Below are positions 1 through 10,002 of a stretch of DNA of 64,000 nucleotides, piece after piece. The DNA is taken from the NCBI GenBank assembly GCA_002205965.3, contig NADL03000102.1, positions 1 through 64,000 of the forward strand, in the 5' to 3' direction. Under the pieces are notes generated by a model. The model ran no database searches. It worked only from the letters and a program-made list of their open reading frames with translations, and was not told where the DNA came from. Source of the stretch: Kappaphycus alvarezii. Taxonomy: Eukaryota; Rhodophyta; Florideophyceae; Gigartinales; Solieriaceae. A program made the translations under genes and the position numbers. Within the stretch, counting starts at the first letter, position 1. Each line of letters starts with the position of its first letter.

Positions 1-308
1 ATTTCTCTTGGCGAGAATGAGTATCCTACCAGGGCACTTCGAGTGATGGTAACTGACCCATGGTCGGGTGAGTAATAACGTTGGGGATTTTTTTCTCGTG
101 ACAATAATCCTCTTGGACTTTTGAAGCCAATAACTGGGTTGCGGAGCTAAGAGCGACACCCCCGAGTGAGGCATAGCCTTTCCTTTTCCCTCAATGGGAA
201 CTCCCTCTTCTAGTTTTTCTACTTGGCTGTTATGACCTCTTGTTCACCATGCTCTTGTGAGCTATGTTGAGGTGAAGACATCTCTTGCGCAACTTGGGCC
301 TGGTCCAC

Positions 309-1431
309 CTATCTATTTCCTCCCGACATAGACATGCTCGCCGATGTGCCGGTATCTTGGTGAGCCATGAATTGGCGTATTATTTCATAACTTGTGCTAG
401 GCACATTTGATTTCTCCATGGGGGACAACGATTCGTAGTTCCTAAGAACTGTCACCATATCCTTCAAAGGGTGAACACAGTCTGCTGAGACGTGACCGTG
501 CTTATAAAACTCATAAAAAATAATGTTATACCGACGCTGAACCTGTTGAGGTTGCTGCTGCGTGGGTTTGCTAAACCAAACGGGACGACCATATTTGGTT
601 CTGTTGTCCTGATAAGAAAGTTTTTGTGCATTATTCATTCAATTGCGGCATTCCCAGGCCAATTTTAGTTCGATCGACATCGAAATTTGAACTGTCTCTT
701 GTGAAACACTTAGTTCTTCCGAAAAGGAAGGTTTTTCTGACGTACCTTCTTGCAAGAGATGAACCTCCTCGTACGGTTGGCCTCGATAGTCTATTTTATG
801 GGACTCTAGTGAGTTCGAAGGGGGTTGAATAAGGTTGTTTAAACCTCGTGATGTCCACCTTCTGTGGAGTGTTCCTGTGTGCGACGACGCCCTTCTTGTC
901 GTCGTTGGTTTGACCAACTTTAAAGCATGAAACCCTTGCTTCCTCTAATGTTGCTTGAGCAACCGTTACCTCGGGTTGATCACCCTTTAAAGCACTTGGT
1001 TTTACTTCATGTACCGCTAATCTGCGCTCAATGCGCTTGAACATATCATCATTATGATGCTTTTCCTTCTCCATGCCTTCTAAGGCTTTATTCGTATCCG
1101 TCCGAGTGACGAACACACTATTCGTTAAGGAATCTAACATATCCTTGCATTCAGGAGAGCCCTCAAACTGCACTTCAGTCGCGGAGGCACGAGTCTCAAG
1201 TTTCTCAACCTTTTCAAAGGTCTCTTTCCCTAGTTTCCCGAACGTCTCCTTAAGTAAATTAACTTCAGTGATGATCATTTCTTTGCACTGCGCTAAAATA
1301 GAGCGTTCTTCCGATGACTCTTGCGGGGCATCTTTACCACGAGCTGTAGAAGCTCTTGCAGGGTTCCGTCTTCCACGTGAGGAGTTGTAACCTGTTCGCG
1401 TGACTCGATGAGTCGTAGACATTATCGGCAA
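309..1431 (-). pseudogene. gag-like relic of an LTR retroelement
   Basis: Minus-strand coding relic in several reading blocks. The first part (about 1431 to 800) is a charged, helix-prone protein with a basic Ser/Arg start and a Lys/Glu-rich central segment. The last part (about 638 to 309) has a Gln-rich stretch followed by a segment ending GHVSADC that has the spacing of a retroviral CCHC zinc knuckle, now degenerate. Such a coiled segment plus knuckle is the usual gag layout. It is broken in a few places, and no pol or clear LTR was found next to it. The element family is not certain. It is treated as an old fossil. Confidence 0.45.
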
Positions 1432-1439
1432 AATCGATT

Positions 1440-2339
1440 AGTAAACAATGCGTTGCAATAACCTCTTTTTACAAACGCAAAGGTCAGTAAGACCATAAAA
1501 AATCTTCCAAACTAAGAACACTTCTAGGTCGGGAGACCAGAATTTTGTAGTGCTACAGGCACGAAAGTGGTGTTCTAGAAGCGAACCGGGAAAAGCAATC
1601 CGTATTGAATCGAGGACAAACTGACTATAAGAGTCAAAAAAGTTCTCGAAAAGAGAAAAGGGAAAGACCCGCACAAGCGCAAGGGAAACGGGCAACGCAA
1701 AGAACCAAAGAAAGAACATGCACCACGCGTGAATGTAACGCAGCGCAAAGCGCAACTTTAAAGGCTGTAGACAACGGATACACGTCCTCCGCGCAAAGGG
1801 ACGAGGGATACAATCCTTCCAACGGGACAAAGACAAAAGTAATAGGTATGAAGCTAGCGCAGCGCGACGGGCTCAAATTGCCAATCTGGCGGGCGGGGCA
1901 GAAGGGGATAGTAGCTACTATAGCTGCACGCACGGCGCCCTAACGAGAAGGGAAGGCGGGATGCACGAATAAAAACTAAAGCCGAAACCGAACAACGGTG
2001 AAGAAGACGGTACCTCCGGTACCTTTCCTAATAGTGGTGCGACCTTGCACGAGAATAAATACTAAGTCAAAGTTACTATCTATTAGCTAGAAAGAATGTC
2101 ACTCTGTTAGTTGATTAGCTCAAAAAAATGTCAGGTCCAGGTATTGGACCGCCACCATCCCGATAGGGTCTCGACCATGGGCCTAGAGGGCCACTGTAAA
2201 TACTGTAGTATTGTACCAGTGTGGCAGGTGCCACGTACTATAAAATAGAAATTGACTTTTCAAATCAATAAAAATGCTGTTGCACTACACTCTATCGCCT
2301 TTTTTCGTGCTATACCAATGCTGAAATTTGCATCTCACG
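1440..2339. other. no gene recognised
   Basis: Sequence upstream (on the minus strand) of the gag-like relic. It would be the place for that element's leader and LTR, but no terminal repeat partner is present in the window. The open frames here overlap one another in antisense and resemble nothing known. Confidence 0.4.
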
Positions 2340-2389
2340 TGCCGGGAGGATCAAATAGCTGTTCAAGTATGCGGTCAAGGGGAATAATT

Positions 2390-4690
2390 GCGTCACAGTG
2401 GCGTTAGTTGTCGAGAATCAGAGGTTCGATGAGATCGGTACCTTTCAATATGAAAGGTACATATTATCATTACTGAGTGCATATAGACTTCTCGGATACG
2501 ATATTTTGGAACCAAAACCATCTGTGGTGCGACTGGATGTGTATCTGGAGGGGCATTCCACTGCATACTTTCAAGAAGGCTAAGCAGAGGCAGCAGCATC
2601 ACTAAGTCGTGCTGGATCCAAGTTGATCGAACTCTTTGCTACCAATCCGAAGTAAAATGATACGCGGCTCATCCAGTACGACGACTTCCCCATGTACTTT
2701 ACGTAGAACAAGCTCAGAAAAAGTATAGTCCTCGCAGCTCGTTCCGCTTGCTCAATCCCGGTGCTATTGCCTTTTTGACTCATCTTTTACTTCGTTTCCT
2801 CTGTCATGACATCATTTTGACTTATTTGTTCAGGTTTCCACGTTTTTTGTCGACTCTTCCCAATCATTTCACGAGATGAAAAGCGTAACTATCTTCGAAT
2901 GCTGCTTCTTCATGTTCCTGGTTCTATGTCTTATCAAAACCTTCGAGCTGTGGACTGCGTACATAATGCAAGCTTTTGTGCAGCGTCCAAGTCTTTATAA
3001 CTCTTGGCGGATAATCTGTATTGTAAAAGGGCACTGTGCGATGCGTTTCGGTACTCCATTGTTCCGTGAATGCAGAAATTTGCAACTATCATATCCTTGC
3101 GTACTGCAACCCGAAACCTCTCCTCAACTTCTGGCTGCAGAAAAATCACCTAATCTTCACTGTTCGCAGAAGATTGATGGTATGGTATTGAAGGGAAGTA
3201 ATTTCAATTCTCTTGAGAGTCGGAATGGGAAATTTGTTCTCCTTTTTCACTTTTCCAATCATGGCAGGCAGCTTTACTCAATTCAAAGGACTACATATAC
3301 ACTTTAAACTTCATGAAATAGTCGCAATTTCTGATCCTCTGTGGGGCTTAAGTCGCAAAGGAGACATCTTATCCACACATGCATTCAACATCGTCCTGAA
3401 CCACAAATTACTCAGTATTTCTCGCCGTCGGAAATGATATCGGAATCATTTTCATATTTTGTACTCACTAGAATTCAGAGCTCAAATTATGATAAGTATG
3501 CCACATTACACAACGTTACCACACTTATCTCAACGTTCCCAAAGATTACAAACATGCGTCCCAAGTTCTGCAGGGTGCCAAGTCTGAAATATATTCGACT
3601 AAAATCAGACAACAGAGGTTCTCTTTCTGCATTAGATCAAAAAATACCTTGCTCAACTACGATCGAACATTGCACTCAGCGACTTTGGACTTTCCTCTCC
3701 TCCAGACGACCTTGAACCCCTTTATTGGCTCAAAATCAAGATCAAGCGCGAAAAAAATCAAAAAATAGTTACAAGAACAAGTAAGTACTGTGGTATCCAA
3801 TTTCAATCAAGTTAAGTGCAACTTTTTCAATCAAGTGGTTGGCACAGTCATCCTAGGCCTGCTAATTGACATTCTAGATGGCGGCGCTTCCTCCTCTGCG
3901 GCTCCTTTATATTCGTCGTCACAATTCTTCTTCTTTAATTCCCAGCAGTAACTAGAAAGATATTTTTCTCAAGAGCGCTACAGATTTATCTCAACTACAG
4001 CGGGGAAAATGTCAATGTAGTCGGGGTATTGGCGGTAGCGGTACAGCTCTTTAAAGGTGGGCTTTCTGCACACTCCACATTCCAGATACTCATCTCATGC
4101 ACCGAATAGAGTACTTGTAGATTGATCTCAAATCCAGTATAGCAAACGAAATACGAGAAAATTACCTCATCATCCGGGACGAATGCGCCATGTTTAACCG
4201 ATTTTGCATTGCGAATGTGGACTAGACGCTGCGAGAAATTATGTAAATCAGCCTTTCGTTCGGTGGTAAGTGCGTGCTTATGACTGGAGGCTTTCGAAAG
4301 GTCCTTTTAGTTGTCTTTCATGGCTCCACAGCTCGCGTAGTGAATGCCGGTATCAAATCCTCGCAACTGCTAGCTTCAATCAAGACTCTGCGTCTTACCA
4401 AGATCATGCATCTCACAGCGCTTCGAGAAGATCCCAACTCCGACGAACAAGCACTACAGTTCCCTTTCTATCTATTAAAAGTTGGCGAGGGGCGCGTACC
4501 GGACTCCATTGACACTATAGTGTTATTGCCACCCTTAATTCACGTCGTAAACAATATATGATCCGTTTCCTATCTCTTTTTCGACTTCATTACCGAAAAC
4601 TACGCTAAAAAAGACTGTTTCATGGGACGCACTACACTTGAACGAAAAACGCGTACTTACGAGGAATCAACGCTATTTTCGTGGCAATGA
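2390..4690 (+). pseudogene. Helitron helicase relic, 5' part
   Basis: Helitron proteins join a rolling-circle replication initiator to a PIF1-type DNA helicase. Here the pre-helicase region and the helicase are visible but shifted through all three frames with internal stops. The order of motifs matches the family: the FPEYFTW-like box, the LRMLLLHVPG box, the Walker-B-like IIRDECAMF with the following FRFCIANVD, the GGDFRQVLP-like box, an NMRLTALREDP-like box, then KNAYLRGINAIFVAMMP at about 4637-4690. A Walker A box was not found with confidence in the degraded 3720-4150 stretch. Similarity is by eye to the family's conserved boxes. Confidence 0.8.
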
Positions 4691-4708
4691 TGCCAAGAAA
4701 CACTAGAG

Positions 4709-6164
4709 AATACTGTCTGAACGAAAAAGGTTCTCTTAGCATCTTGAAATCCGTCCTTGACCAATCGTCCTACTTTTTTCTTTCCAAAACAAATTCTAAA
4801 TATATTTTTCCTTTATGAATTCAAATTCACTGTACAACTCCATTTTCTATTTTATGTTTGTATATTTGGTCCTCCTCCTTCAAAGAGATGCCTTTCAATT
4901 TGTGGTCACTTCGCCTCCCAAATTCAGTTCCGATATTTTATCACGCAGATTTTTATGATGCCCCCGAATTCATGCAAATCCAAGGCCGCAGTATCGCCTC
5001 GTATTTTTTTTGACCAAGACCATGACGATTACCAAAGACATGCCCTATTTAAAGTTCTATAGCATTGTCGCTGAAGCACAACTCCTACCACCAACAATTC
5101 GATAAGCTGATTACCCTTTCTGTCGACATTCGCAACCCCGCTCACACCTTTTCCAGAAATATGACGTCAAATCGCCCCTCTGTCCCTATCTCCAAAAACC
5201 GTCCTTCCCGTCCAGCAATGGCCTCCGTCTCGTCGCCTACGGGCCAACCGATGCCGACGACTACCTCTGGCGGCAAACTAAGAAGAAGATCATCGAGTTC
5301 GTTCGCCGCCTCTTTATAGAAGAAGAGGCGAGGGAGGTAAGTGAGGATGAGGCTGAGAAAGTCGAGGAGGATAGCGGGGAGAGTCCTTCGAGAAATGGTT
5401 AGCCCCTGAGCTGGTTTACGAGACTCAGGAGAAGCATGAGGAGAACGGGGATGGGATGGAAGATTAGTCCATGGAGGAAGAGATGAAAGTGAGGGAATTG
5501 GACCACAGCTCCGAGAAAATTGGGCAGGGCGGGAGCTAGGAATGGAGGATCAGGTGGTACCGGTAATGGAAGTGGATAAAGATATCTTTAGTGGTCTAGA
5601 TATTTCAGTTGAGGCCAAAGGAAGCTGCGAACCGCTCGAAGGGATATGTGTGGACTGTATGGGTAGCATGGATATTTTGCAGGAGCTGCTCGGTTCTAGG
5701 GCTTGAGAATGAAGATTGTGAGGAGTAGATGTAGATATTTATTGGAAGTATCTTATTGCTAGTCTCTATCGTCCGCATGATTTGTTTTAGTGTATTTTTT
5801 GTATTCAGTATGCGTTCTTGAGACTTTGAGATTAGCCGAAAAGTCTTTATAAGCTGGGTAAACTGCTTCCTCCTTGAGAGGTCAAGCAAGTTAGCAGACA
5901 ACTCCAAGCCCAGTCCCAAATACTTAGGAAGTTGAGAGTCAACTTCAGACCCAAGAAGAATTTATTTTACGTTAGTCATTGAGCATAGGTGGTAGGCTCT
6001 GCCCATTTTATACTCCCTCATCGCCCTTGACCTGTCGTCCTCATCCACCTCCTTTGGTTCTCATAAATATATCACGGTGCCACTTTTGCCGCTTGCAACA
6101 CCTCCTTCTTGGGGTAATTGGTTCTGAGAATCTCTTGCCCCGCCGATTTATCCCTATCAAATAC
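4709..6164 (+). mobile_element. Solo LTR, copy A, with 5-bp target duplication
   Basis: The LTR runs from 4714 to 6159, begins TGTCTGAACG, ends CCCTATCA, and is flanked by AATAC on both sides (4709-4713 and 6160-6164). It lies inside the Helitron helicase relic, whose coding sequence resumes directly after the second AATAC. It shares long stretches with the LTRs at 40493-41985 and 44427-45795. It has a TATA-like CTATTTAAAG near 5045, a second TATA-like site near 5850, and an internal ORF region for a small acidic protein starting at an ATG near 5161. That ORF is broken in this copy. No internal region accompanies it, so it looks like a solo LTR. Confidence 0.85.
5161..5720 (+). pseudogene. 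LTR-borne acidic-protein ORF, copy A (broken)
   Basis: Begins with the conserved start MTSNRPSVPISKNRPSRP, followed by a basic middle and a Glu-rich C-terminal half that contains VEEDSGES-like and DIFSGLDIS-like segments. The same protein is recognisable in the other two LTR copies, so the reading frame appears to have been kept for a while within the family. No known domain was recognised. This copy is no longer open throughout, with a few breaks. Confidence 0.5.
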
Positions 6165-6420
6165 CGCAGCGGGGACAAAGTAGAGAACGAAAACGAAAAC
6201 CACTTGCGATATCCCATCGAGAATCTCAACACTTTCAATGCGTGGTATGCTATGTTCGATCATTGACTTGTACTCAAGAAAGGATGCTCTGCCATGCTCT
6301 TGCAAAAAATCTGTCAGCAAAGGGGCTGAGATGGACACGTCCTTTGCGTGATGGCGAAGGCAACGAGGTTCACCGTGCAACGTTGCGATGTGGTGTATAG
6401 TGTCAAGTCCAGATTAAGAA
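6160..6420 (+). pseudogene. Helitron helicase relic, 3' part
   Basis: Continuation of the Helitron helicase after the LTR. Segments resemble the late helicase boxes: a YP-IE-LNTFNA stretch near 6208-6235, LVLKKGCSAMLL near 6270-6305 (family consensus LKxGCPVMLLRN) and a weak CVMAKATRFTV near 6340-6375. The short spacing and order match the segment that normally follows the EINAI box seen just before the LTR, so the LTR split one coding region. It decays into unrecognisable sequence after about 6420. Confidence 0.65.
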
Positions 6421-6702
6421 GCAACGATGTAAGGCGTGTTGCTGCAGCATTGATATGGGCTTATGGGCTTACGCAAGGAACGTCAGACTGCTTGTGACTT
6501 ATGTGCAACTTAGCAACGGGACGCAGTCATTCATTTTATCAGAAATTGTACCACCATACTGCACAACACGCAAGCGTTATTTGCGATCCTCTCAGAGTTA
6601 TTACTTTGTGCCGACTTCCTGTGTTGTCCAACGTAATTGTAGTGCGATATAAGCCGACAAATCTGCCTCTAAAATAAATCCCGGGCTCACCAAGACACTA
6701 CT

Positions 6703-7011
6703 TTACAAAATCAACCCAGCTCCCATCAACATCAACCCCGCAAACGTACATCGAAACGGATCGCGATACGTCTTCAACCACATGACAAACCAAGTGCTCT
6801 TCCTGCGACTTGCGGTTGGTTTCCATGCTATCAAACGGCGCACGTTACCGCGTATGCCTTGCAGTCCTGGCGACGATACGCTCCCTGTACCCGGGTTCAG
6901 GAGAACATAATTCCCAGTCCGAGTTTGCTTTGCGCTCACTACTAACAAGTCATGAAGACAATCCTTCAGGGGCAAACTCGGCCTGACTTTCGCGACGAAT
7001 CCTTTGCACAT
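6703..7011 (-). CDS. Small hypothetical ORF
   Basis: An ATG-started frame of 102 codons. The N-terminal half is mixed, and the last third (LIAWKPTASRR, then FVMWLKTYRDPF, then a Gly/Leu/Met-rich hydrophobic end) could form one membrane segment at the C-terminus. No homologous family was recognised, no intron signals were examined with success, and it sits in otherwise gene-poor sequence. It may be a chance frame. Confidence 0.15.
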   Translation of the reverse strand: MCKGFVAKVRPSLPLKDCLHDLLVVSAKQTRTGNYVLLNPGTGSVSSPGLQGIRGNVRRLIAWKPTASRRKSTWFVMWLKTYRDPFRCTFAGLMLMGAGLIL

Positions 7012-7204
7012 GCAGCTCTAAGTTGCATTTTCGCTAACTACGCATCCCGGTAACGTAATCGTGTGTTCCGACGGGCAACACCGTCGAACTAGAAACGTAC
7101 TGTATTATACCCCAAAGTGTTCGGATAAATTACAACAAATTGACCATTTTTGTTGAATCTTCAAGTAGGTTAAACAACCCGAGGGCCAGAGCGCGAAGCG
7201 GGCA

Positions 7205-7248
7205 CGGGGCCACCAAGAGTAAAACACCCAAACCTTTCCCCGGGGCCA
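7205..7248 (+). mobile_element. 28-bp LINE 3'-tail insertion with 8-bp target duplication
   Basis: Positions 7213-7240 carry only the terminal motif of a LINE 3' UTR (CCAAGAGTAAAACACCC, then AAACC and TTTCCC). The same motif ends the LINE tail at 37154-37310 and, in reverse, those at 23026 and 25239. It is flanked by CGGGGCCA at 7205-7212 and 7241-7248. A direct duplication around an extremely 5'-truncated tail is the expected product of target-primed reverse transcription. Confidence 0.7.
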
Positions 7249-7249
7249 T

Positions 7250-9839
7250 TTGTCTGATTTCACTAAACGAACTGTAAAAGACTGAAAGGGCTAGTGTAAA
7301 ATATACCACTTCATTAACGGAGATTATGGCTTTCTTTGAGTCGCATGGCGTTCATTTGAATCACTGTTTTTCTCTCTCCAACCTAGTACGTGCGATGTAT
7401 GCATCACACAAGTGAACCGTAACGCAGCCCACTACGGGCTGACCGCCCCCTGCGCAATTTCTAAAATCTCCGATAAAACAAACGACTTTTCTTTTTGACT
7501 CTGCTCCTGCTCAATTTTCCTCCTTACCGTCCTTTCCAACACCATATGTCAGATGCACGTGCGTCGTGCGAGTAGAGTTGCAGCGTAGCGAATGTTGTTG
7601 TACCCGAGTGCTGCTGGAAAGGAGGGTTGATTTCATGAGAGGGTGAGAAGTTTGAGTGCTTTAGTGTTTGGCCGCACTGGCGGGTGTGCCCCGAACAGAA
7701 TGAAGCACATCTACGCACTAGGTACGTGGAGCAAAGTTTAAGAATCCCATGAAGGTGCATTCAAACCATGTTTCAGGATCGAAAGTACACGTGAATGAGC
7801 ATTGTACGAGTCTGTATGCTCATGGACATGGACAATAGGGCCTGTGTCACCAAGTTACTGAGTACGCAACGGGCACTAGACAAGATGTTAAATCGACAGA
7901 CGCGGGTCCAATCTGTGCAGTAGTGGAGAAAATTTCGCGGGAAACAGTTACACTTGGAAAGCGGGGGAAAAGAGAAGGTTCGTTTACTGTGACACGGAAA
8001 CATGTAACGGTGGAGCTTGAAGCGACGCTGACATTGCAAGTGCCTGCTCGAAAAGACTCTGCTCAAACAAAAGAAAGTGTGTTGTCCGTTGAACGGAACG
8101 GTTGTCTCACAGATATGCTCCTTTTGACAATGGCATGAAACCAATGCTTACGGTGGGGGTCACGTATTGTGTTATAGTGTCGTACAAGCGTGGTACCGTG
8201 CAAACAAGGTGGTATGAACGGTTGTTAGGTTGGTAGCGAGGGTATTTATGGGTAATGACACTAGGCAGAAGGTAATTGGCTGCAAGATATGTTGTTTTAA
8301 GGATTGTTCACGTCAACTTGATGGGAACGTGCGACAATAAAAACTTGTCTGTCGGCAGATCAAGTGTTTTACGAGATTGGAATGAGATTACTATTATGGG
8401 CAATGAATGGCTGGAGCAGGTGGCTGTTGCAGGCAGCTGTCGTAGATATTTGACGAGATAATATTACGCTGTCGTTTTTGTTGTAAAAATATTTCAATAA
8501 AATTAATGTCAAGTAGACATATCGTTAAATCGAATGAGAAAATGCCATTCCATCCAATGAAAAGGGTACACTTGGTATGAAAGCGTTCGTGACAAGTGTG
8601 GCGCTTCATCTCCGGTTAGTCAACGCGTCAATTGGCCATAGGGTAAGAGATTTGAATCTGCCCAACATTGAGATACAAACAGCAGAATAAAGATCAATCT
8701 ACAGCAACTACAGCAGCTACATCCGCTACTGTAACGTTGACCTCCACCTCCACCTCACGTCCAGCGGTGCGGTTAGCCTGGTGTATTACAGTCAAGGATG
8801 CCTCTCTTGTGCTTGCGCTCCACTGCATACCGTAGTGTATGGTCAGCGGGCTAAATTCGGACATTAATGTGCATTTCGTTTTTCAATACAGTACAAGGCT
8901 TTTGTCGGTGGGAAAACGTAGACGAAATACCGTCTACCCCGCCCCATGTGCCATCAGCTAGCTACCTCTTCGATAACCCAGTCATGCCCTGACAGTACCG
9001 TACATGCTCTCGATGACTTGCAGTATCCCCGGTACACACTGCATTTCTGCCCAGCAATTTTGGCAACTGTACAATAGATACTGTAACAAAGTGCCCACTG
9101 TCTTCATGTTGCCTCTGGAATGGGGGCAGCAGATATGTATGGTACAGTACTTACAGTACTGTACGATTGACACAGCCGAGAGGCATATATGGCACAAGAC
9201 AAGTGCGAGTGTGGCATGGCAGAGTCCAAAAGCCAAAAAAAATTACGTAAAAACATGACAGCGGTGCTGTAACTGTCCCTCTCATGTCGCGGAATACTGT
9301 ATTAAAGGCCGGCCCATGAAATGTGACAATAAAAGGATTCTTAGGTTTCCTTGTTCACTGTAAAGGTAAACAACAGTAAGAGAAGCCTGCCGGGAGAAAA
9401 AGGGTGCGGTACTGTACAGTACGGTGAGGTACAGTAGGGTACGTATGTTAACGAATGCCGACCGTAGGTTGCGCTGCACCAATATATCCCAAGTTTTTTT
9501 AAAAACTCGTTGTTGCGCTTGGCCAATTTTAACCTAATCGCCTGACCTCTCCCGTTTATAGAGAATAAAATCTATCTCATTCATTTATATTAATTTTTAA
9601 TTTGGAATGGTTTAAACTGGCGTAGCTGCACCCTTCTATGTATCTAAATTTTTTAATAAAAAACAAGGCAACTGTTGCCCGCCGGGAAATTTTACTTCTC
9701 CCATCTCCTCACTCTCGATGTCTCGAGTATTACTGTACCAACCGCAATAACAACTTTGCCAGATTTCCGTCAGCCCGTTTTATTTCCAATCCTACATCTC
9801 TCCCCCCTCTCTAAACCTCCGCCTTTTCGCTTCAGTCTC
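7250..9839. other. no gene recognised
   Basis: About 2.6 kb of mixed-composition sequence with only short overlapping frames on both strands (the largest are antisense to one another near 7773-8144). Several TACAGTAC/GTACTGTA palindromic words occur at 9145-9165 and 9410-9440, a motif also found elsewhere in the window. No RNA gene or transposon family could be named. Confidence 0.5.
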
Positions 9840-10002
9840 CTCTTCAACTCCTCCCCATCTCCTCTCTCCAGTTCCAACTCCACTTTCACTTTCCCTTCCC
9901 ATCTCCCATTTCCCATTTCCCTTTCCCCTTCCCCTTTCCCCTCCCTCCCCCCTCCCCTTCCTCTTCCTTTCCTTCCTTCTCCACACCACTCCCCTCTCTA
10001 CA
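9780..10002 (+). promoter_or_regulatory. C/T-rich leader upstream of the TPS gene
   Basis: A long, nearly pure pyrimidine tract (CTCTCC, CCTTTCC, CCCTCCC repeats) runs into the start codon of the trehalose-phosphate synthase gene. A similar C/T-rich stretch precedes the ATG at 29786. Pyrimidine-rich initiators or 5' leaders are a plausible core promoter feature in this genome. No TATA box was identified close by. Confidence 0.35.

Larger units (their letters stand above)
2340..6420 (+). mobile_element. Helitron (rolling-circle DNA transposon), decayed, split by an LTR insertion
   Basis: Fragments of the Helitron Rep/helicase protein follow one another on the plus strand from about 2390 to 4690, then resume at 6160 after an inserted LTR. 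Recognisable pieces in order: an entry segment with SVVRLDVYLEGHST (about 2520-2565); QYDDFPMYFT; YLRMLLLHVPGSMSY and LRAVDCVHNASF (about 2895-2970); a Walker-B-like piece LIIRDECAMFNRF (about 4165-4205); GGFRKVLLVVFHGS (4286-4327); and LLKVGEGRVPDS plus VLLPPLIHVVNNI (4475-4557). Neither terminus was located. Many stops and frame changes make it inactive. Confidence 0.8.

Noticed and set aside
1438-1836. Minus-strand frame of 132 codons with hydrophobic stretch
   Set aside because: It overlaps two other frames, has no domain and lies where the gag-like relic's leader would be; a chance frame is more likely.
7773-8144. Minus-strand Cys/Phe-rich frame of 123 codons
   Set aside because: It is antisense to another open frame, has no signal peptide or family likeness, and composition alone can explain it.
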